A program made the translations under genes and the position numbers. From QHYU01 sp041493955 (GTDB lineage Bacteria > Acidobacteriota > Terriglobia > Acidiferrales > UBA7541), in the NCBI GenBank assembly GCA_041493955.1, contig JBGPZW010000033.1:1-26340 (forward strand): 26,340 bases of DNA, read 5' to 3'. Positions 7,113-14,356 of this stretch are shown here, in pieces; within the stretch, counting starts at the first letter, position 1, and each line of letters starts with the position of its first letter. The notes beneath the pieces are model-generated. The model saw only the letters and a program-made list of their open reading frames with translations. It had not been told where the DNA came from and made no database searches.

Positions 7113-7199
7113 GCCCAAGTGGCGGAATTGGCAGACGCGCTAGATTCAGGGTCTAGTGCCCGCAAGGGCGTGGAGGTTCGAGTCCTCTCTTGGGCACCA
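7113..7199 (+). tRNA. tRNA-Leu (anticodon CAG)
   Basis: An 87-nt class II tRNA with encoded CCA. The acceptor GCCCAAG (7113-7119) pairs with CTTGGGC (7189-7195), followed by A and CCA (7196-7199). The D-arm region reads GGCGGAATTGGCAGACGC. The anticodon stem CTAGA/TCTAG encloses TTCAGGG, which gives anticodon CAG. A long variable arm TGCCCGCAAGGGCG and a T-arm GGAGG-TTCGAGT-CCTCT follow. The gene is complete although its 3' part serves as an integration site: the island's left junction reconstitutes the 3' end. Confidence 0.96.
7145..7199 (+). repeat. attL: 3' part of tRNA-Leu
   Basis: 55 bp from the anticodon loop to the CCA, identical to 9951-10005. The match stops at both ends (7144 A against 9950 T; 7200 A against 10006 G). 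This is the usual crossover region of tRNA-targeting tyrosine recombinases. Confidence 0.88.
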
Positions 7200-7212
7200 A
7201 GTTTTCAATCAC

Positions 7213-7422
7213 TTACCGGCGCGCTGTTTTCCGGGCTTTGCAATTGTGCCCATTCATGTGCGCCTCAAGCGCCTTGCCAGCCCGCAGGATATCCCCGCGG
7301 AGCAGCACTCGGTAGCCGTCGAATGCTCGCGAACCTCTGTGGCCGGTAATTTTGCGCGCCGTTTGGGAATCACCGCCAACGGCCATAAGGTTCACACCCG
7401 GGCCGCGTTAGCACTCTTTGAC
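7213..7422 (-). pseudogene. Tyrosine recombinase (integrase) C-terminal remnant
   Basis: Read on the minus strand, the frame ending at 7213 gives NLMAVGGDSQTARKITGH, then RGSRAFDGYRVL and RAGKALEAH. This matches the C-terminal signature of phage-type integrases (box II histidine in ITGH, catalytic tyrosine in FDxY, then a basic amphipathic helix). About 60 codons are readable (7213-7395). Upstream, an AANAARV-like piece that would precede NLM is in another frame and stop codons follow, so the gene is frameshifted and lacks its N-terminal and most of its catalytic domain. It ends 14 bp from the tRNA CCA, the classic position for an island integrase. Confidence 0.68.
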
Positions 7423-7539
7423 TTAATCTGGAATCCTTAGAGCAAAAAGGCGGTCCACAACCCGTTGCGATAGCCCTGGGGCTTCCGGCCCGAGCTCGAA
7501 ATAGTTCTCTTCTGTAGTTGATCCTATGCCGAATTCGTA
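7423..7539 (-). pseudogene. Unidentified 38-codon gene remnant
   Basis: A minus-strand frame after an in-frame TAG reads YEFGIGSTTEENYFELGPEA and goes on through PGLSQRVVDRLFALRIPD to TAA. The composition looks like real protein (mixed charge, few low-complexity runs), but there is no start codon and the upstream frame is broken by TAG and TGA. It could be the tail of a small element-borne protein lying before the integrase remnant. I do not recognise it. Confidence 0.25.
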
Positions 7540-7621
7540 CTATATTCGCTTTTTGTTCGCCAAATGTCAAGATCTACAGTGGTCCAAGGACGAGAACGTA
7601 GGAACTAGTCGACAGGTGAAC

Positions 7622-7627
7622 TATAAT
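7622..7627 (+). promoter_or_regulatory. Perfect -10 (TATAAT) of the island cargo operon
   Basis: TATAAT about 56 bp before the chosen GTG start. A poor -35 (TAGGAA, 7599-7604) lies 17 bp upstream. In this GC-rich chromosome a perfect -10 at the right distance is notable, and it suggests the cargo carries its own promoter. Confidence 0.5.
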
Positions 7628-7683
7628 TTAGGGTGAACAGCCTTGCAGCCAACAAGCAGTGAGCATGCACGTGGAGCGTGAGA

Positions 7684-8769
7684 GTGGGAAGACTACTGAG
7701 GGAATTGCCGCGCAGTGACCCAATAGCCCTCCTGCAGTCACGAGTCGGTGAAGAGTGGCCCGCCATAAACAAGGCAAGGACCAAAGCATGCGGAACAAGC
7801 AACAAACTCGAAAAGACACTCAAGCGGTTGTCTTCGACAGATGCCAGTGTCGTGGTATTCGGTTCACTTGCCCGCAAAGAGTGGACTGCGAAGAGCGATG
7901 TTGACTGGACGTTGCTAATTGACGGTCAGGCAGATCCACAACATCTCGAAGTCGCACAAGACGTAGCTGCGCGGTTGAAAAGAGGAGAGTTTGCAGAACC
8001 GGGAATGACTGGGATCTTTGGGAACATGACTTTTAGTCATGATCTCGTGCACAAAATTGGAGGGCGGGAAGACAGTAATGAAAATACGACACGGCGCGTG
8101 CTCTTGCTCCTGGAGTCCCTCGCAATCGACAAACCGGACTCACATGAACGCGTGCTGAGGCTCATTCTTAGTCGCTATCTGAATGAGGACCGGGGTCTTA
8201 GGTTCAGCACCTTACCGTATAAAGTGCCTCGCGTTTTACTAAACGACATCGTCCGATACTGGCGCACGGTAACTGTTGATTTTCTCGAAAAGCAGCGCAC
8301 GCAGGCGGGGCATGGTTGGGGGTTGCGGAACGCTAAACTGCGCATGTCGCGCAAACTGATCTTTACCACTTGTCTGCTGAGCTGCTTTAGCTGTGAAATG
8401 TTGAGTGCTCCACAAGCACGCAGTGAACTCATTGGCCCCCGTCATTCGACTGCTTCAATGGAAAAACACCTCAGGGATTTCATTAGGAAAACGCCGCTGG
8501 AAATTCTGGCCACTTTCCTGCTCGAGCTAAAGATTAAACGGAGGACCGCGGTAAAGTTATTTTCGGCATATAATGCCTTCCTCGCATTAATGAATGATTC
8601 CGGAAAGAGAAAACATTTGAAGAACCTGAGGCCTGATGACATACCAGGCGATTCGGTCTTCAGAGAAGTGCGGGTGTTCAGTCGCGCGTTTCAAGCTGGA
8701 CTTACCGCGCTGTTTTTTGAGGACAACGAGGAATTGCGGAAGCTAATAACTTTTTACGGGGTTTTCTAA
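7684..8769 (+). CDS. MNT-fold nucleotidyltransferase, island cargo gene 1
   Basis: About 361 residues. Near residue 58 it carries the nucleotidyltransferase signature: VVVFGSLARKEWTAKSDVDW, the Gly-Ser pair followed ten residues later by Asp-x-Asp that binds Mg-NTP in the polymerase-beta/MNT superfamily. The remaining ~280 residues are mostly helical and basic (RNAKLRMSRKLIFTT, LLELKIKRRTAVKLFSAYNA) and could bind nucleic acid or a partner protein; I do not recognise them. GTG 7684 is chosen because GGAG (7673-7676) is 7 bases upstream; GTG 7678 is in frame but too close to it. Its stop overlaps the next start (TAATG), so the two proteins are probably made together. It might nucleotidylate an RNA, protein or small molecule; the target is unknown. 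Confidence 0.72.
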   Translation: MGRLLRELPRSDPIALLQSRVGEEWPAINKARTKACGTSNKLEKTLKRLSSTDASVVVFGSLARKEWTAKSDVDWTLLIDGQADPQHLEVAQDVAARLKRGEFAEPGMTGIFGNMTFSHDLVHKIGGREDSNENTTRRVLLLLESLAIDKPDSHERVLRLILSRYLNEDRGLRFSTLPYKVPRVLLNDIVRYWRTVTVDFLEKQRTQAGHGWGLRNAKLRMSRKLIFTTCLLSCFSCEMLSAPQARSELIGPRHSTASMEKHLRDFIRKTPLEILATFLLELKIKRRTAVKLFSAYNAFLALMNDSGKRKHLKNLRPDDIPGDSVFREVRVFSRAFQAGLTALFFEDNEELRKLITFYGVF

Positions 8770-9515
8770 TGAGACTGATTGGGTTTTCGACCGGAGCCCT
8801 AGCCTATAGCGATTTTCGATTGGGTTTAGAGATTGTGAGCAAGAAGTCCCTCAGGGCAGTTGAGATTTCGGCGCTTCGCCGAGGCGAATTAGCTCCACTG
8901 GTCAGAGCGCTCGACTCCCTTGACCTATCGAAATTCACTTACGTCTCTTTTCACGCCCCAAGTAAATTTGAGCAAGCGGAGGAGAAGAGAATCATCAAGC
9001 TGCTGCAAAACGTTGCGCGAAGAAAATGGCCAATTGTTTTGCACCCCGATACGATCCACGATTTTTCAGCCTGGGAATCGTTCGGGAGTCTGCTTCTGAT
9101 TGAAAACATGGATAAACGCTACCCAACGGGACGGACTGCTGGTGAGCTTTTGGGAGTATTCACCAAGCTTCCCCAGGCTGGCCTATGTTTTGATATTGGC
9201 CATTGCCGGCAAGTTGATCCCACGATGAGCGAATCATATTTGATTCTCAACGAGTTCGGCAGCCGGCTAAAACAACTGCATGTGAGTGACGTCAACAGTC
9301 GCAGTACCCACGACCCTCTCTCTGACGCGTCGATAGGGGCCTTTGAGAAGATCTCCTATTTGATTCCAGAAGATGTGCCTGTCATTCTAGAGTCGCCCGT
9401 TCAGGAGAATGAAGTCGAATTGGAAATCGAGCAAGCGCGCTTGGCGCTTAGAGAATCGAAATACAACGGGAGCAGAAAGCTCCACTCAAAATCCTTGCAG
9501 AGTGCCGCGATCTGA
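8769..9515 (+). CDS. TIM-barrel protein, xylose isomerase/AP endonuclease 2-like, island cargo gene 2
   Basis: A 248-residue protein whose ATG overlaps the previous stop by one base (TAATG). It fits the AP_endonuc_2 superfamily (sugar-phosphate isomerases and epimerases, endonuclease IV). Strand-end metal-ligand residues are in place: H62 (VSFHAP), H92 (VLHPD), E112 (LLIENMD), D142 and H145 (CFDIGHC), H171 and D174 (LHVSDVN) and E208 (VILESP). This argues for an active metal-dependent enzyme. Such folds isomerise sugars or cut DNA at abasic sites; the length and missing DNA-binding loops suit a small-molecule enzyme better, but this is a guess. Coupling to the nucleotidyltransferase suggests the pair makes, modifies or removes one compound or tag. 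Confidence 0.72.
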   Translation: MRLIGFSTGALAYSDFRLGLEIVSKKSLRAVEISALRRGELAPLVRALDSLDLSKFTYVSFHAPSKFEQAEEKRIIKLLQNVARRKWPIVLHPDTIHDFSAWESFGSLLLIENMDKRYPTGRTAGELLGVFTKLPQAGLCFDIGHCRQVDPTMSESYLILNEFGSRLKQLHVSDVNSRSTHDPLSDASIGAFEKISYLIPEDVPVILESPVQENEVELEIEQARLALRESKYNGSRKLHSKSLQSAAI

Positions 9516-9950
9516 GCCAGCGCTACTGACTCCTTGAAGTGCCTCTGTATTTACAGCAGGATCCGAACGGAATCAAATGCATTGCCAGGAGAAACGCGTA
9601 GGCTGCAACGTCCTTCTTCGCCACGACTGCCTTCGCGGTTCTCAGCGCGCTTTCAGGAATTGTCACGCTGCTGTTTTCGTCGCCCGACAAGGCGCTGGTC
9701 TCAAGTGTCGGTCAATTGAACCGGGGCACAGCGGGCGCATAGTGCTTGCCTGATGCGGTGCCCCCGCCCCGCAGGCCGGAGCCATGGGATTCGCACAGCG
9801 TTTCTTGCTCCGAAATTTGCTCTAACGGAGCCAAACGTAATGCAAAAAGGCAAAAAGCATCGAAAGGGAATGCATCGTAGGCAAGAATTAAGAGCCTGAG
9901 TTTGTATCGGTGTACAACGCAGCGCAACAAACCGAAAGGGGCAAGTTGTT
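9516..9950. other. Island right part, no intact gene
   Basis: About 435 bp after the cargo. The only coding-like piece is at 9602-9742. The rest, including an A-rich stretch around 9838-9880, shows no confident gene or RNA. Confidence 0.5.
9602..9742 (+). pseudogene. C-terminal fragment of a small membrane protein
   Basis: A frame opening right after an in-frame TAG and ending at TAG 9740-9742. It contains a membrane helix (FAVLSALSGIVTLLF) followed by SSPDKALVSSVGQLNRGTAG. There is no start codon and the 5' part appears lost. The tail resembles small phage-type membrane proteins, but I cannot name a family. Confidence 0.3.
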
Positions 9951-10005
9951 TTCAGGGTCTAGTGCCCGCAAGGGCGTGGAGGTTCGAGTCCTCTCTTGGG
10001 CACCA
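9951..10005 (+). repeat. attR: orphan 3' tRNA-Leu copy
   Basis: An exact copy of 7145-7199 (anticodon loop to CCA) without the 5' acceptor, D-arm and 5' anticodon strand. It cannot form a tRNA. It marks the right end of the island. Confidence 0.88.
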
Positions 10006-10142
10006 GCAACCCCGGGGGAATCATCTCTCTCCGAAGCCGCCTTGATGACATTCTTCGTGACGCAACTATGTTGATTCGATGAAGGCTTTCCCTGTGAGCG
10101 GACTCAACGCTGGAATGTCTTCATTGAACCACCGCGACTGCT
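10006..10142. other. Short intergenic stretch right of the island
   Basis: Chromosomal sequence after attR up to the stop of the minus-strand flippase-like gene. No gene, RNA or clear terminator is seen. Confidence 0.45.
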
Positions 10143-11180
10143 TCACGAATCAGAGGAGTGGATGGGCGGGGCGGATCGGGGCGCGAACCAGCCCTGCGCG
10201 AAAACGGGGCCGACCAAATCTCTATAGGCACGAGGCAGGAAGACGACTCCCAGCATGGCCCGCGTCATCATAAAGGCCAAATGAGACGCCAGGCTGTAGG
10301 CCAGGAGCTGCGGTCCGGTGGCGTAGTCCCCGAAAAAGAAGATCCATGCGGCCTGCGTTGTGCCGAGGTGCGCCACGGTGATGGGAAGCGCGCCGAGTAT
10401 GAAGATGATCGGCAGGTAGGCCAGCATCTGACCGAGTGGAATGTGCATGCCGAACGTCCTCACCGCCAGAAAATGGATGATCAGAGACACAAAGAAGGCC
10501 GGCGCACGAAGCAGCACCACCTGAACATAGCGCTTCAGCGGGGCCTGGTCGAAGGTCCGGAAGATGGGCCACTCGCGGATCTGCACGCGCCCGCGAAGAC
10601 GGGGAAAAAGCCGGGTGAACGGCACCAGGACGGCTCGCCAGGGAGCAAAATCCAGCCGCGCATACAGCAGAAACACCACCCAGAACAACACGAAGCCCGT
10701 AGGAATCCAGAACAAGCTCTTCGGGAGGTGCGTGGAGTACGCCAGCATGCCGCAGGCAGCCCAGATGGCCAAATGCGTCACCTCGAGCAGGGTCAGGAAA
10801 AGCACGGTGCTCGCGATCTGGAAAAATGGGGCGCGCAACTGCTGCGTCAGGTAGAAAGCCGTAGCGCCGCGCGCGAGATTCGTGTTCAGCAGGGACACAA
10901 TGTACGTGACGGCGCGCACCGGAAGCAGATCGCGATAGCGGATCGGGCCGTGAAACCAGCGCATCAGCAAGGTCAGCACCCAGGTGTCCCAGGCGAAAAA
11001 GAAGAGACTGTTGGGTACCATCAGCAGAATGAAAGTGGGAAAGTCCGCATCGCGCAGGGCGGTCAGGAATTTCCCGAAAGGGATGCGCTGGAAGATGAAG
11101 TAAAAAATGAGCAGAGTAAAAGCGGGCGGCAGGAACTTCCTCCACTTTTCACCCGTCTTCTTATTCGTTTCCCCGAACAA
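10143..11180 (-). CDS. Flippase-like (LPG synthase TM region, UPF0104-type) membrane protein
   Basis: About 345 residues with roughly eight membrane helices: LPPAFTLLIFYFIF, FILLMVPNSLFFFAW, AVTYIVSLLNT, VLFLTLLEVTHLAIWAA, WIPTGFVLFWVVFLLY, FFVSLIIHFLAV, MLAYLPIIFILGALPITVAH and SHLAFMMTRAMLGVVF. The loop LPITVAHLGTTQAAWIFFFG recalls the conserved segment of the lysylphosphatidylglycerol-synthase transmembrane region family, which includes lipid flippases. It probably sits in the inner membrane and handles a lipid-linked substrate (inference). No ATG start is available; TTG 11180 is preferred since it sits just before the first helix and has GAGG nearby. It diverges from npdG. Confidence 0.68.
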   Translation of the reverse strand: MFGETNKKTGEKWRKFLPPAFTLLIFYFIFQRIPFGKFLTALRDADFPTFILLMVPNSLFFFAWDTWVLTLLMRWFHGPIRYRDLLPVRAVTYIVSLLNTNLARGATAFYLTQQLRAPFFQIASTVLFLTLLEVTHLAIWAACGMLAYSTHLPKSLFWIPTGFVLFWVVFLLYARLDFAPWRAVLVPFTRLFPRLRGRVQIREWPIFRTFDQAPLKRYVQVVLLRAPAFFVSLIIHFLAVRTFGMHIPLGQMLAYLPIIFILGALPITVAHLGTTQAAWIFFFGDYATGPQLLAYSLASHLAFMMTRAMLGVVFLPRAYRDLVGPVFAQGWFAPRSAPPIHSSDS

Positions 11181-11294
11181 GACGATTGGCCTCAAGCAGA
11201 ACCCCGGGCTTGCAGATCGAATTTCCCATTCTGTCGCACTGCCGGAAAATCTCCAAGAATAAATCCGGTGGTTTCGGGCGCACCGGGACTTCGA

Positions 11295-11300
11295 TAGAAT
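11295..11300 (+). promoter_or_regulatory. Candidate -10 for npdG-cofE
   Basis: TAGAAT about 68 bp before the npdG start, in the 187-bp gap shared with the divergent flippase-like gene. The -35 position is poor. Weak motif-only call. Confidence 0.3.
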
Positions 11301-11367
11301 GTTGGTTCCGTATCGCCCGCCGGCGGATTCGGCCGGCAGCAGGCCGTCTTTCGGCGAAAGGTAGGAC

Positions 11368-12063
11368 ATGCAAGCTGAAACTGTTGCGCTGGTGGGTGGG
11401 ACCGGGGACCAGGGAACCGGTCTGGCGTTGCGCTGGGCGCAGGCCGGGCGCCACGTGCTGGTAGGCTCTCGTTCCAGGAGCAAAGCGGAAGATGCGGTGA
11501 AGCGCCTGACGGCGATTCTGGGAGCCGCGGCACGAATCGAAGGTTTGGAGAACGCTGCGGCGGTCGAGCGGGCACCCGTGGTCGTGCTGACCGTTCCCTT
11601 TGAGGCGCAGATTCCCACACTGCAGGGTTTGCGCAGCCATTTTCGTCCCGGGCAACTGTTCGTGGACGTGACCGTCCCGCTGGAAGCGAGCGTGGGCGGC
11701 TCGCCGGAACGCGTGCTCGGCGTGTGGGCCGGTTCGGCGGCGGAGCAGGCCGCGCAACTCGTGCCCGCCGGCGTACAGGTGACCGCGGCCTTTCACAATG
11801 TATCCGCGCGCGCGCTTCAGCAGCTCAACGAGCCCATAGAATGCGACGTGATCGTTTGCGGGCAGAGCGCGGATGCGCGTCAGGCCGTGCGGCCCTGGGT
11901 GGAGGCAATCCACGGCTGTCGTTATGTGGATGGCGGGAAACTGGAAAACGCGCGAATCGTGGAATCCATCACCGCGCTGCTGATCGGCATCAATCGGCGT
12001 CACAAAGTCGCCCACTCCGGCATTCGCATTACCGGGCTGCCCTCAGTGGAACCGCGTTCATGA
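11368..12063 (+). CDS. npdG: NADPH-dependent F420 reductase
   Basis: A 231-residue Rossmann protein transferring hydride between NADP(H) and coenzyme F420. The N-terminus has VALVGGTGDQGTGLALRWA (nucleotide loop GGTGDQG, residues 10-16), then HVLVGSRSRSKAEDAV, where the arginines after the second strand fit NADP preference. VVVLTVPFEAQ, FVDVTVPLE, AAFHNVSARALQQL and CDVIVCG follow; the order and length match the NpdG family. It overlaps cofE by 4 bases (ATGA), so the two are coupled: one makes the cofactor's glutamate tail, the other recycles its redox state. F420 use is known from some Acidobacteriota and is supported here by the pair. Confidence 0.86.
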   Translation: MQAETVALVGGTGDQGTGLALRWAQAGRHVLVGSRSRSKAEDAVKRLTAILGAAARIEGLENAAAVERAPVVVLTVPFEAQIPTLQGLRSHFRPGQLFVDVTVPLEASVGGSPERVLGVWAGSAAEQAAQLVPAGVQVTAAFHNVSARALQQLNEPIECDVIVCGQSADARQAVRPWVEAIHGCRYVDGGKLENARIVESITALLIGINRRHKVAHSGIRITGLPSVEPRS

Positions 12064-12827
12064 AAGCGCACCCAGACGACCAGATCGAGATCATTGCGCT
12101 ACGCACGCTCCCGGAAATTCACCGCCACGACGACTTGGCACAGCGCGTGGTGGACGCGGCGCGACGCGAGGGCGTCGAGATCGCGGATGGCGACGTCATT
12201 GTTCTCACGCAGAAAATCGTTTCCAAAGCGGAGGGGCGGCTGGTGGACCTTCGGGACGTTGTGCCCAGCCCGTTGGCGCGTGATTGGGCGCGGCGCCGGC
12301 GCGTGGAGCCGCGGTTCATGGAAGTCGTGCTGCGGGAGTCGCGCCGCGTGGTGCGGATGAGCGAGCGTGCGCTCATCGCTGAAACGCATCACGGTTTCGT
12401 CTGCGCCAATGCGGGCGTGGATCGCTCGAATGTCCCGGGCCGCCACTGGGCGACCTGCTTGCCGCGCGATCCCGATGCGTCCGCGCGGCGATTCGTTCGC
12501 GGCGTCCGGAGACTTTGCGGTGCGCGCGCGGCGGCGATTATCTCCGACACGTTCGGGCGGCCGTGGCGGCTGGGGCTGGCCAACGTGGCCATCGGCGCCG
12601 CGGGCTTGCGCGTGCTCGAGGATTGGCGCGGGAAGAAGGATGCGCACGGACACATTCTTCAAGCCACCATTATCGCCGTTGCGGATGAACTGGCGGCGGC
12701 CGCGGGTTTGGCGATGGGAAAAACGCGGAAAGTTCCTGTGGTCATTGTCCGCGGCTATCGCTATCGGCCCGGCAACGACGGCGCGCGGCGTTTGATCCGT
12801 CCGGAAAAAGAAGACCTGTTCCGGTAG
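12060..12827 (+). CDS. cofE: Coenzyme F420-0:L-glutamate ligase
   Basis: 255 residues. CofE adds L-glutamate to F420-0 with GTP. Diagnostic blocks are GDVIVLTQKIVSKAEG (44-59), the hallmark HGFVCANAGVDRSNVPG (111-127), and IISDTFGRPWRLGLANVAIG (160-179), which carries the metal and GTP-contact residues. The length matches stand-alone CofE without the C-terminal FMN domain found in actinobacterial FbiB. ATG 12060 overlaps the npdG stop; upstream codons in the same frame are npdG sequence in another frame. It converges with the ketopantoate-reductase-like gene, only 4 bp apart. Confidence 0.9.
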   Translation: MKAHPDDQIEIIALRTLPEIHRHDDLAQRVVDAARREGVEIADGDVIVLTQKIVSKAEGRLVDLRDVVPSPLARDWARRRRVEPRFMEVVLRESRRVVRMSERALIAETHHGFVCANAGVDRSNVPGRHWATCLPRDPDASARRFVRGVRRLCGARAAAIISDTFGRPWRLGLANVAIGAAGLRVLEDWRGKKDAHGHILQATIIAVADELAAAAGLAMGKTRKVPVVIVRGYRYRPGNDGARRLIRPEKEDLFR

Positions 12828-12831
12828 GAAC

Positions 12832-13752
12832 CTACGGATTCGTCCAGGAATGTTCCAGGCCTTTGATCAGAGCCCACATGGCCTTATTGAGCGGCGTGGG
12901 CACGCTGACCTTTTCGCCCCATTGCACAATCGCCCCGTTCATAAAGTCCACTTCCGTCTGTCGCCCGGCGAGGATGTCCTGGAGCATGCTCGCCTTGTGT
13001 TTCCCGGACGCCTTGGCGCCCTCCTGGACCAGTGCCCGGGGATCGCCATGCAACCCGATGCCGAGCGCGCGGGCGACGGCCAGCCCCTCGTCGATGAGGT
13101 CATTGAACAACTGTCCGGTGGGTTCAAAGAACGTGGCGGCGCCATGGTGCAGTCGCGTAAGGGCACCGACGGGATTGGTGGAGGCATTGAAGATCAGCTT
13201 CGCCCACTGGGCGCCGCGAGCATCGGGCATGCCGATGGTGTTCATCCCGGAGCGCGTCAAGGTTGCGGCAAGTTCCTCGACCATCCGCATGGGAGTGTTC
13301 GTCGGCTCGAACGGGCCGATCCAGGTATCGCCCATGATGTCGAAGCCTGCGTGTCCGGGCTCGATGACGTGGCCGGCGGGAAATGTGGTGCCGCGGATCA
13401 CGTATTTTACGTATTCGGCGAGGATTTCCTCGTTGCCCACGCCATTCTGTACCGAACAGACCGCGCTGTTTTCGTCAAAGATGGACCTGGCGCGCTCGAT
13501 GGCGCTCCGGGTGTGGATGGCCTTTGTTGCGACAATGCCGTAATCGCATCGTGGGACGTCCTGCGGGTTGGTGGAGGCTTTGATTCGGGCGGTAAAATTG
13601 GCGGCGCCGGAAATTCGCAGGCCTTTTTCATTGATGGCGTTGATGTGCTCCGACCAAATATCGAGTGCATACACTTGTACGTCTTCGAGGCGGCCGAGAT
13701 GAGCCGCGAAGATACTTCCGACCGCGCCGCATCCCACGACACAGATTTTCAT
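12832..13752 (-). CDS. Ketopantoate-reductase-family dehydrogenase (copy 1)
   Basis: A 306-residue protein of the PanE/ApbA family. The Rossmann loop is GCGAVG (7-12). The C-terminal domain has the catalytic spacing Lys-x3-Asn-x3-Asn as K185, N189 and N193 (AKLIFNASTNPVGALT). It is a close paralogue of the gene at 24705-25661: both carry YVIRGTTF, WxGPFEPTNTPxxMVEELA and DFGIVATKA or its variant. That, and a position at the end of an LLM-oxidoreductase operon, suggest it reduces a 2-oxo acid in a catabolic route rather than making pantoate (inference). Last gene of the four-gene minus-strand operon. Confidence 0.8.
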   Translation of the reverse strand: MKICVVGCGAVGSIFAAHLGRLEDVQVYALDIWSEHINAINEKGLRISGAANFTARIKASTNPQDVPRCDYGIVATKAIHTRSAIERARSIFDENSAVCSVQNGVGNEEILAEYVKYVIRGTTFPAGHVIEPGHAGFDIMGDTWIGPFEPTNTPMRMVEELAATLTRSGMNTIGMPDARGAQWAKLIFNASTNPVGALTRLHHGAATFFEPTGQLFNDLIDEGLAVARALGIGLHGDPRALVQEGAKASGKHKASMLQDILAGRQTEVDFMNGAIVQWGEKVSVPTPLNKAMWALIKGLEHSWTNP

Positions 13753-13864
13753 GGATCGCTTACCTCAGTCTTTATGCTATCCCGCAAAACTGCAGGGGCC
13801 GGCTTGCAGCGGGCTCAAGCCACGCTCTTCCCATATCTCACGCAAATGCAGGCATCCGTGGCTT

Positions 13865-14353
13865 CTAGGATCTTTCCCGAGAAGCAAAGCCGATAGCCAC
13901 CGCTCCGAGCGCAATCGTCAGCAGACCCGATCCGGCTACGGCGAGAATCTGAGGGAAGACGCCGCGGTTCAGGATCTGGAGCATGACGCCCAGGGGAAAC
14001 AGGGTCGCGCCCGCCACCAGCAACACGGCCAGGAAGAAACGCCTGCGTTCCGCAAAAGCGACTTGGTCGAACATCACGCCGAGCAAGATCAGCAGCAGAG
14101 CCAGCCCGCTCCAGTGCGAGTGCACGTCAACTTCGCGCACATATTTGAATTTTGCCGCGGCGTAATCATCGAGCGCGGTGCGCGCCTTGTCCAATTGTTT
14201 CTCCGCGGCGCGGGAAAATCCCGCGGCCAGCGTCCCGCCGATGTGGTCCAGGGTCTGATGCTCAGCGAACACCGCGTAATAGAGGCCGTAGCTCATTCCC
14301 CAGAGGGTGAGGAGCAGGCCGCCGACGATCAACGTTTTTCGTGACCGGCTCAT
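13865..14353 (-). CDS. Four-helix membrane protein, single HxH module
   Basis: 162 residues: a helix at about 7-28 (LIVGGLLLTLWGMSYGLYYAVF), a soluble helical stretch, then VDVHSHWSGLALLLILLG with H78 and H80 at the start of helix 2, AVLLVAGATLFPLGVML (helix 3) and LAVAGSGLLTIALGAVAIGF (helix 4). The same layout occurs twice in the next gene upstream in the operon. Two histidines one residue apart at a helix start could hold a metal or heme, as in some membrane redox proteins; nothing proves it. ATG at 14353 lies just 3 bp past the stop of the two-module gene. Confidence 0.72.
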   Translation of the reverse strand: MSRSRKTLIVGGLLLTLWGMSYGLYYAVFAEHQTLDHIGGTLAAGFSRAAEKQLDKARTALDDYAAAKFKYVREVDVHSHWSGLALLLILLGVMFDQVAFAERRRFFLAVLLVAGATLFPLGVMLQILNRGVFPQILAVAGSGLLTIALGAVAIGFASRERS

Positions 14354-14356
14354 CGC

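Larger units (their letters stand above)
7200..7621. other. Debris between tRNA-Leu and the island cargo
   Basis: About 420 bp holding only the integrase remnant, the unidentified minus-strand remnant and no intact gene. It ends at the candidate promoter of the cargo pair. Confidence 0.55.
7145..10005. mobile_element. Small integrated island at tRNA-Leu
   Basis: A 55-bp exact direct repeat bounds the region: the 3' part of tRNA-Leu (7145-7199) and an orphan copy (9951-10005). Inside, right next to the tRNA, is a broken tyrosine-recombinase C-terminus in the orientation usual for tRNA-targeting integrases, then a two-gene cargo (nucleotidyltransferase and TIM barrel), then debris. The interior is visibly richer in A/T than the flanks. 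The integrase is dead, so the island is probably fixed or moves only with help in trans. Boundaries come from the repeats; function is inference. Confidence 0.82.

Noticed and set aside
6732..7118. A 128-codon minus-strand frame in the gene-poor segment
   Set aside because: It runs into the tRNA promoter and tRNA gene, has no ribosome binding site and shows no domain.
9951..10005. A second functional tRNA-Leu
   Set aside because: It has only the 3' part of the gene, with no 5' acceptor strand, D-arm or 5' anticodon strand; it is an attachment-site copy.
10158..11297. Plus-strand open frame opposite the flippase-like gene
   Set aside because: Translation is dominated by Q, R, H, E and G, as expected when membrane helices are read backward; the minus strand gives regular helices.
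12850..13896. Plus-strand open frame opposite the ketopantoate-reductase-like gene
   Set aside because: The minus strand carries the Rossmann loop and catalytic residues; the plus frame is a shadow.
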